This document shows positions 59,720-64,000 of a stretch of 64,000 nucleotides of DNA, piece after piece; positions within the stretch are counted from its first letter, which is position 1, and the number at the start of each line of letters is the position of its first letter. Under the pieces are notes generated by a model, which ran no database searches, was not told where the DNA came from, and saw only the letters and a program-made list of their open reading frames with translations. The translations under genes and the position numbers were made by a program. This stretch comes from Rhodeus uyekii (lineage: Eukaryota; Chordata; Actinopteri; Cypriniformes; Acheilognathidae): contig JAWRVZ010000088.1 of NCBI GenBank assembly GCA_037043235.1, positions 744,001 to 808,000 on the forward strand. Reading direction: 5' to 3'.

Positions 59720-60560
59720 GGGGAGAACCCCTGGTTTTCAGCCACCACTGCAGGGGTCTCGCACACAGTCGGCCCCATGGAATAATCGCTGGAGCCGCTG
59801 CATGGACCCTAACACCTCAGAGTGTCTCACGTGAGTGGCTGCCCCTCGATACTCTTGACGGCTGAACGAAGGCTTGAATGCGCTCAGGGAAGAGCCGAGC
59901 CAACATAGCCACTGAGTCCCAAAGACTCCCAAGAAAGTGGTTCTCTACGTGGGAGAAAGAACACTCTTCTTGGTGTTCAGCGTAAGAGTGTCACTCGTCG
60001 CTTAACAGCTCAACGAATGGCCTGGATGCTCTCGGGGAGGAACCGAGCAGACATGGCCACTGAGTCCCAAATGACTCCCAAGAAAGTGGTTCTCTGAGTG
60101 AGAGAAAGTACACTCTTCTTGGTGTTCCGCCGTAAGCATCGACGAGAACCAGGAGTTCTTCCGCATGCTCAGGGTGCGTGGGCATCGCCCCGTGACCTTG
60201 ATCGCGAAGCGGGTTACCCCTCAGGGAGAACCCCTGGTCTTTAGCCACCACCATGAGTGGCTGGCCCAGCTTAATGCTCCTCACGGCTAGACGAACGGCC
60301 TTAATGCGCTCGGGGGAGAGCCGAGCAGACACGGCCACTGAGTCCCAAATGACCCCCCAAGAAAGTGGTTCTCCGAGTAGGAGAAAGTACACTCTTCTTG
60401 GTGTTCAGCCGTAAGCATCGTGAGACGAGAACCAAGAGTTCTTCCGCATGCTCAGGGTGCGTGGGCATCGCCCCGTGACCTTGATTGCGAAGCGGGTACC
60501 CCTCAGGGAGAACCCCTGGTCTTAGTCTTAACCCCAGCTCCTCTGTGTGCGGGCACAACA
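59720..60560 (-). pseudogene. Tandemly duplicated RT/RNase H segment (copy C)
   Basis: Protein-level pieces such as LSWGVIWDSVAVSARLSPER, KAVRLAVRSIKLGQPL and LKTKGFS-like KDQGFSLRGNPLRDQG match the RT/RNase H junction of DIRS elements. The DNA block around 'AAGAAAGTGGTTCTC...CACTCTTCTTGGTGTTC' occurs three times (near 59931, 60080 and 60360), and the block 'ACCAGGAGTTCTTCCGCATGCTCAGGGTGCGTGGGCATCGCCCC' with 'CCTCAGGGAGAACCCCTGGTC' occurs twice (near 60140 and 60430), about 285-290 bp apart. The catalytic core of the reverse transcriptase was not found. Confidence 0.65.
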
Positions 60561-60699
60561 CCTCGATGTTGTGCTGCTAACTGCGGCGACTTGGCCAGGG
60601 TAAGCCAAGTTGTCGACATAGTTCAGGACACGATAGTACCTTGCAAGTACAGAGGAGCTTAGAGCAGCCGGACCAAACACGGAAGCACTGATACCGGTA

Positions 60700-61265
60700 C
60701 GCCTTCCCCCCTGAAGGCGAAACACAGGAACTTCCTATTGTGGAAGGATGGGAATGAGGGATTTACATGTCTCTGATGTCGATCGTGCCGGTCCCGTTAT
60801 AGGACCGAATCTGTACTACGATCCGCCTGAGCGTCGCATCTCTTCGCATCAATTTAAGAGACAAAAATCCAGAACGAGCCGCAACCTTCCATCCTCCCTT
60901 CGGAACTATGAAGTAACAGCTGAAAAGCCTGGACTTGCTGTTCACGAGGGGTTCATACCCGATGGCCCCTTTCGCCAGCAGAGTGTCCACTTCTTGCTCC
61001 ATGACCAGAGCCTGCTGAGGGCCTACCACTGCCCGAGAACCGGGGTGGTGAAACCCCAAGATAATGGCGTACCCAAAGGTTACCGCGTGCAGGACCCACT
61101 GAGAGATACCGGGTAGTCGTAACCACGCAGCCCGTGAATTCTACTAAGGGAACCGGCCTCTGCGGACCGGTCTCTGGTACTACGAACATATCCACCACTG
61201 AGCCGGGGCTGATACCGGAAACCCGGGTGGATTGCTCTAGGACCCTCCTTAGAGGGGGTGGTTTT
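60700..61265 (-). pseudogene. DIRS reverse transcriptase N-terminal remnant (copy C)
   Basis: Frame pieces read ALVMEQEVDTLLAKGAIGYE and YFIVPKGGWKV (60763-61059), the entry segment of DIRS reverse transcriptases (EV..LL.KGAIE, YF.VPKK.GG). Upstream, at 60953-61270, KPPPLRRVLEQSTRV and SPGSVVDMFVVPETG form the leader. Expected downstream motifs for the polymerase active site are absent or scrambled. Confidence 0.65.
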
Positions 61266-61654
61266 CCCATGGCGGGCTGACTCTAGAGCTGCTCCTGGGA
61301 GACACCACCTTGTTGCGGCTTGTAATCAGGGCCGCTTAGTCTAAGCCTGCTTGGCGTTCAGGATAACCCTCAGATCACTACTTCTACCAGCGGCATGAAC
61401 TTGAACTTGTGGGCCCGACCCCCCCGGGGATTACCGGAGGAAGATGGGTGGCGACACTTTGTTTCTGAGCGGCCCTGTGCGAGGAGCTTTGAGACCGTGC
61501 TTGACTGGCGGTCTCACTTGGAGGCGGCGGGGAAGAAATTCGCTAAACGCCACCTGCTGTCGAGCAGCCTCCTGAACTCGTCGACGACGCTTTTCACGGC
61601 ATCGCCGAACAAGCCCGAAGGGGACAGAGGAACGTCCAGCAAAACAAATTTGTC

Positions 61655-62390
61655 CTATCTTTCATAGCTGACAAATTGAGCCAAAAGTTGTCTCTCCGTA
61701 GCCACCAGAGCTGCCATGGAGCGGCCGACAGAGTAGGCCATCTCCCTAGTGGCCCGAAGAGACAGATCCACGGTCCGGCGCAGCTCTGCCACTGCCTCCG
61801 GACCGATACCGCCGCCCTCGTTGAGGTCCCCAAGCAACTCCGCCTGATATGCCTGCAGCAGTGTCGTGCCATGCAGACACGCTGCGGCATGACTCGATGC
61901 TGAGTATGCTTTCCCCACCAAAGACGATGTGACGCGCATCGGCTTGGAGGGGAGCGCCAGAGCTTTAATGGAGGACGCAGACTGAGGGACGAGGTAACTC
62001 GCCCTCATCCACTTTCCTCAACCCTCCATATCAATGATCTTGAGCCCCTACTAGATTATTATACATCGTAATATTACGTGTATAAATTTTCTCAGAGGCT
62101 GGCCTTCCCCAAAATCTAGATACCTCGGCATGTAAATCAGGTATGAAAGGCATTGCTCGGCGCGGGGAAATGACGCGAGTCAGAAGATAACGCTCGTCTA
62201 ACATACTTAGGACGAGTGCTTCTGGTCTCTGCTGGCCAATCAAGCCCCAGACGTGAGACCGCTCGCGCCACAACCTCAACAAGCTCCTCAAACGCCGGCG
62301 AGGAGAGTGGCGAATCCTCCTCGACCGGGTCAACGCTAGCAAAATCGATCTCACTCTCTGAACTTGATAGAGCTAGTGTTGGAGTCACAG
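61655..62390 (-). pseudogene. DIRS gag-like gene, frameshifted (copy C)
   Basis: 62137-62388 reads LALSSSESEIDFASVDPVEE and AFEELVEVVARAVSRLGLDW. A different frame (62031-62354) continues with FIPDLHAEVSRFWGRPAS. 61655-62008 carries SSLVGKAYSASSHAAACLHG, LLQAYQAELLGDLNEGG and AVAELRRTVDLSLRATREMA with RSMAALVATERQLL. These are conserved blocks of the DIRS gag-like protein. At least one frameshift lies near 62.1-62.2 kb. Confidence 0.7.
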
Positions 62391-62622
62391 CACGGGCATC
62401 TCACTCAGAGTGCTCGTGACTGGGACCCGCTTGATCTCGTGAAGGCTGAGGTAAGGACGGACCCACCCCAGCAGCCTCAGCGAGATCCATTTGTGATCCC
62501 CAGGACCGAGAGCGCCACAAAGCCTCGGCTACTGCAGGTCCCGAATCGCGGGGAACACTAGCCTGGGCGGCCTCGTTACAGACCGCCAGGCGGGAGCGGA
62601 GATCATGCAATGAAAAAGTTCA

Positions 62623-62694
62623 TCCCACCGGGGCTCCGAACCCCGGTCTCCTGCATGATAGGTAAACACACTATCCACTGTACCACAGTGAGCA
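62623..62694 (-). pseudogene. tRNA-Asp-like sequence inside the DIRS 5' region
   Basis: Seventy-two bases on the minus strand match the layout of a tRNA lacking CCA. There is a D-arm region 'GTGGTACAGTGGATAGTG', a 17-nt anticodon arm with loop CTATCAT (anticodon AUC), a variable AGACC and a T-arm GGGGTTCGGAGCCCC with a perfect 4-bp GGGG/CCCC core. 'CAGGAGACCGGGGTTCG' is nearly the metazoan tRNA-Asp(GUC) 3' half. The acceptor stem pairs poorly (about 4 of 7), and TTTTT follows within 10 bases. It is best seen as a tRNA-derived pseudogene carried by the retrotransposon; copy B has a degenerate T-arm-like sequence at the matching position (34.5 kb). Confidence 0.5.
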
Positions 62695-62934
62695 TGCAGA
62701 TAGAACCTCTCGCAGTCTTTACAACCGGCATTCTCAAGTGCCGACCGTGCTCCACTCCCAAACAGATTACACACATAACATGTGTATCCCTGCCCGTTAT
62801 GAAACGTGGGCAAGGATAACACACGGTGTGAACCTCTGTTCATTCGCCACATTTTCACACTCATTCTGATGATTTTTAGCTATCTCAACTCAAAATCACT
62901 CTCACACAGACACAGCACGCTGAAGGCATTCAGA

Positions 62935-63113
62935 GCTGAGGCGCCCGGGTTTCGGACGCGCTCTTATGCTCTAGCTCATGACGTCACCGGCAGTCGCCGG
63001 CAGTGACGCATTCACACGCGTTCGTTTCTCATTGGTTGCACAGATCTTCACGTGACTCACGCAAGGCTATTTCCCCTAGCGCTAGACGCAGCTCGAGTTC
63101 CCTGAAAGGGAAC
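62935..63113 (-). repeat. Left terminal repeat of DIRS-type copy C
   Basis: 62935-63092 is the exact complement of 58097-58254. The outer 21-bp extension (63093-63113) ends with CCTGAAAGGGAAC and is specific to this end. Its complement is present in the internal complementary region. Confidence 0.9.
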
Positions 63114-63324
63114 ACTACATGTCCATGTCGTGTTTGTGTTATCTACATTATTTAAGTAATACGCACATACTGTATCGTCTGTCTCGAAAGTAAGAACTCA
63201 TAATTAAAACCACATTTTATTTTATATAACATGAATCCTTATATACTACAATTCTGTATGTGTGTGTATTTCTCTATACATGTTTTTTCCATTGTTATTA
63301 GCACTAATAAGGGAGTTTTTTAGA

Positions 63325-63451
63325 GGGCCGGAGCGGATTCATATTTGTTCTGTTATCTCTTATGGGAAAAAATGATTTGAGATATACGAGCAATTCCAGT
63401 TGCAAGCTCGGTCCTGGAACGGATTATACTTGTATCTCAAAGTATTACTGT
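63325..63451 (-). repeat. Tigger-like transposon end
   Basis: Read as complement this begins TACAGTAATACTTTGAGATA and continues 'CAAGTATAATCCGTTCCAGGACCGAGCTTG', the terminal layout of Tigger/pogo-family elements ('CAGTAATACCTCGAGATACGAG' type). The opposite end was not found, so this is one end or a fragment. Confidence 0.5.
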
Positions 63452-64000
63452 ATTTTAAATGTGTGAATGTGAAGTTCTTAACTTTTGGACCACTTTTCAG
63501 TTAAATCACAGGACCCCAGACTCTTCAGCACATAACAGCCCTCACTGTAGCCCGGCTGAAAGGATGAGTGTGTTTGAAAATGTGTCTGATGCTGTCTGAA
63601 AAAAATCAGTATGTAGTCAGTCACTCAGACTGTAGAGACGAGGCACAGATGGCCCGGAATGCTTGAGATGCGACAGCAAAAAGAAAACTGACTGAACAAA
63701 AGGCTGAACATGAGCTATTTCCAATGTATCGTATACACTAGCGTGGAATGCTATGTAAACTGGGGGATTTTTCCACATTAAAATGTCATATTCAATCATT
63801 ATTATTTTAAGAAAGGGTGTATAAATCATACAGACACAGACCAGATTCAATGTGTTTCTTTTAAAACAAAATATTAAGCTTTAAACTAAGTAAAGCAGAA
63901 CCTCTTTGAATCATTTGCAATATTGGTAAAAAACCTTGTACTGAAACCCACAGTCCATCTCAATCAGTAATATTTTTAAATATATTTTTATTTTTTCATC
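63452..64000. other. Unique-looking sequence
   Basis: AT-rich sequence with short open frames on the minus strand but no recognised gene or repeat. Confidence 0.5.

Larger units (their letters stand above)
58048..63113 (-). mobile_element. DIRS-type tyrosine-recombinase retrotransposon (copy C), non-autonomous
   Basis: A 5.07-kb element read on the minus strand in the order: left terminal repeat, tRNA-like segment, gag, reverse transcriptase/RNase H, tyrosine recombinase, internal complementary region, right terminal repeat. The terminal inverted repeats (58097-58254 and 62935-63092) read as identical over 158 bp. The internal complementary region (58299-58396) joins complements of both outer ends at a shared GTT/AAC. 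No target-site duplication is seen, as expected for recombinase-mediated insertion. Coding regions are frameshifted and partly duplicated, so it cannot encode its own machinery, yet the identical ends argue for recent mobilisation. It lies in the upstream adgrl2 region, same strand as the gene. Confidence 0.88.
45082..64000 (-). other. Upstream adgrl2 intron (no exon recognised)
   Basis: The 18.9 kb upstream of the lectin exon should contain or lead to the signal-peptide exon, but no convincing one was found. It holds an unclassified repeat (47.03 kb), SINEs (49.6 and 56.9 kb), palindromic elements (54.77 and 57.26 kb), a dispersed repeat (52.04 kb), the DIRS-type element (58.05-63.11 kb) and a Tigger-like end (63.33 kb). 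The intervals 45.1-47.0, 50-52 and 52.3-54.7 kb look like unique sequence with no gene recognised. Confidence 0.6.

Noticed and set aside
59700..60560. CRISPR-like array, because of regularly spaced repeats
   Set aside because: The repeats are long, few, protein-like tandem duplications within a DIRS element in a vertebrate genome.
62623..62694. Functional tRNA-Asp gene
   Set aside because: The acceptor stem pairs poorly, the anticodon would be AUC instead of the usual GUC, and it sits inside a retrotransposon, so it is called a tRNA-derived pseudogene.

Overview
This is a teleost fish nuclear DNA window, probably cypriniform: it is AT-rich, has vertebrate splice signals, and carries Tc1/Tigger transposons, an L2-type LINE, tRNA-derived SINEs and DIRS-type retrotransposons. 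It contains one recognisable host gene, a latrophilin (adhesion GPCR subfamily L) on the minus strand, best matched to ADGRL2/latrophilin-2. Fifteen coding exons lie between 45081 and 4045. All splice junctions and reading phases agree from exon to exon, about 2.95 kb of coding sequence. In transcription order they encode the galactose-binding lectin domain (45.1 and 38.4 kb), a 15-nt microexon (29.2 kb), the olfactomedin domain (28.2-27.4 kb), a Thr-rich stalk plus hormone-receptor domain (21.4-20.5 kb), the GAIN domain including a 39-nt microexon (20.0-10.3 kb), the GPS cleavage exon (9.5 kb) and transmembrane helices 1 to about 5 (8.8-4.0 kb). The signal-peptide exon and the exons for the rest of the helices and the cytoplasmic tail were not found and probably lie outside the window.

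The rest is intronic sequence filled with mobile elements. At 4.66-6.03 kb a non-autonomous Tc/mariner (Tigger-like) element carries a second pogo/Tigger-like element inside it. At 15.1-18.4 kb lies a decayed DIRS-type element split by an L2 LINE. At 29.9-30.5 and 31.0-35.0 kb are more old DIRS relics. At 37.5-38.1 kb is a dead Tc1 transposon. The 45-64 kb region, upstream of the first lectin exon, holds SINEs, palindromic elements and a nearly complete DIRS-type element at 58048-63113.

That last element is the most striking structure. It has 158-bp inverted terminal repeats that read as identical. It also has an internal complementary region joining a 58-bp copy of one outer end to a 43-bp copy of the other through a shared AAC/GTT triplet, which is the DIRS replication architecture. 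Its gag, RT/RNase H and tyrosine-recombinase regions are broken, and part of the RT/RNase H region is tandemly duplicated, so it looks like a recently mobilised non-autonomous copy. Its 5' region carries a 72-nt tRNA-Asp-like sequence followed by a T5 run. Other points of note are a GC-AG intron in the lectin domain, a phase-matched KVEQK cassette microexon, and a tandem splice acceptor just before the GPS.

Exon boundaries were worked out by hand from reading frame, splice consensus and remembered family sequence. No database search was run, and paralogue assignment and repeat family names carry corresponding uncertainty.
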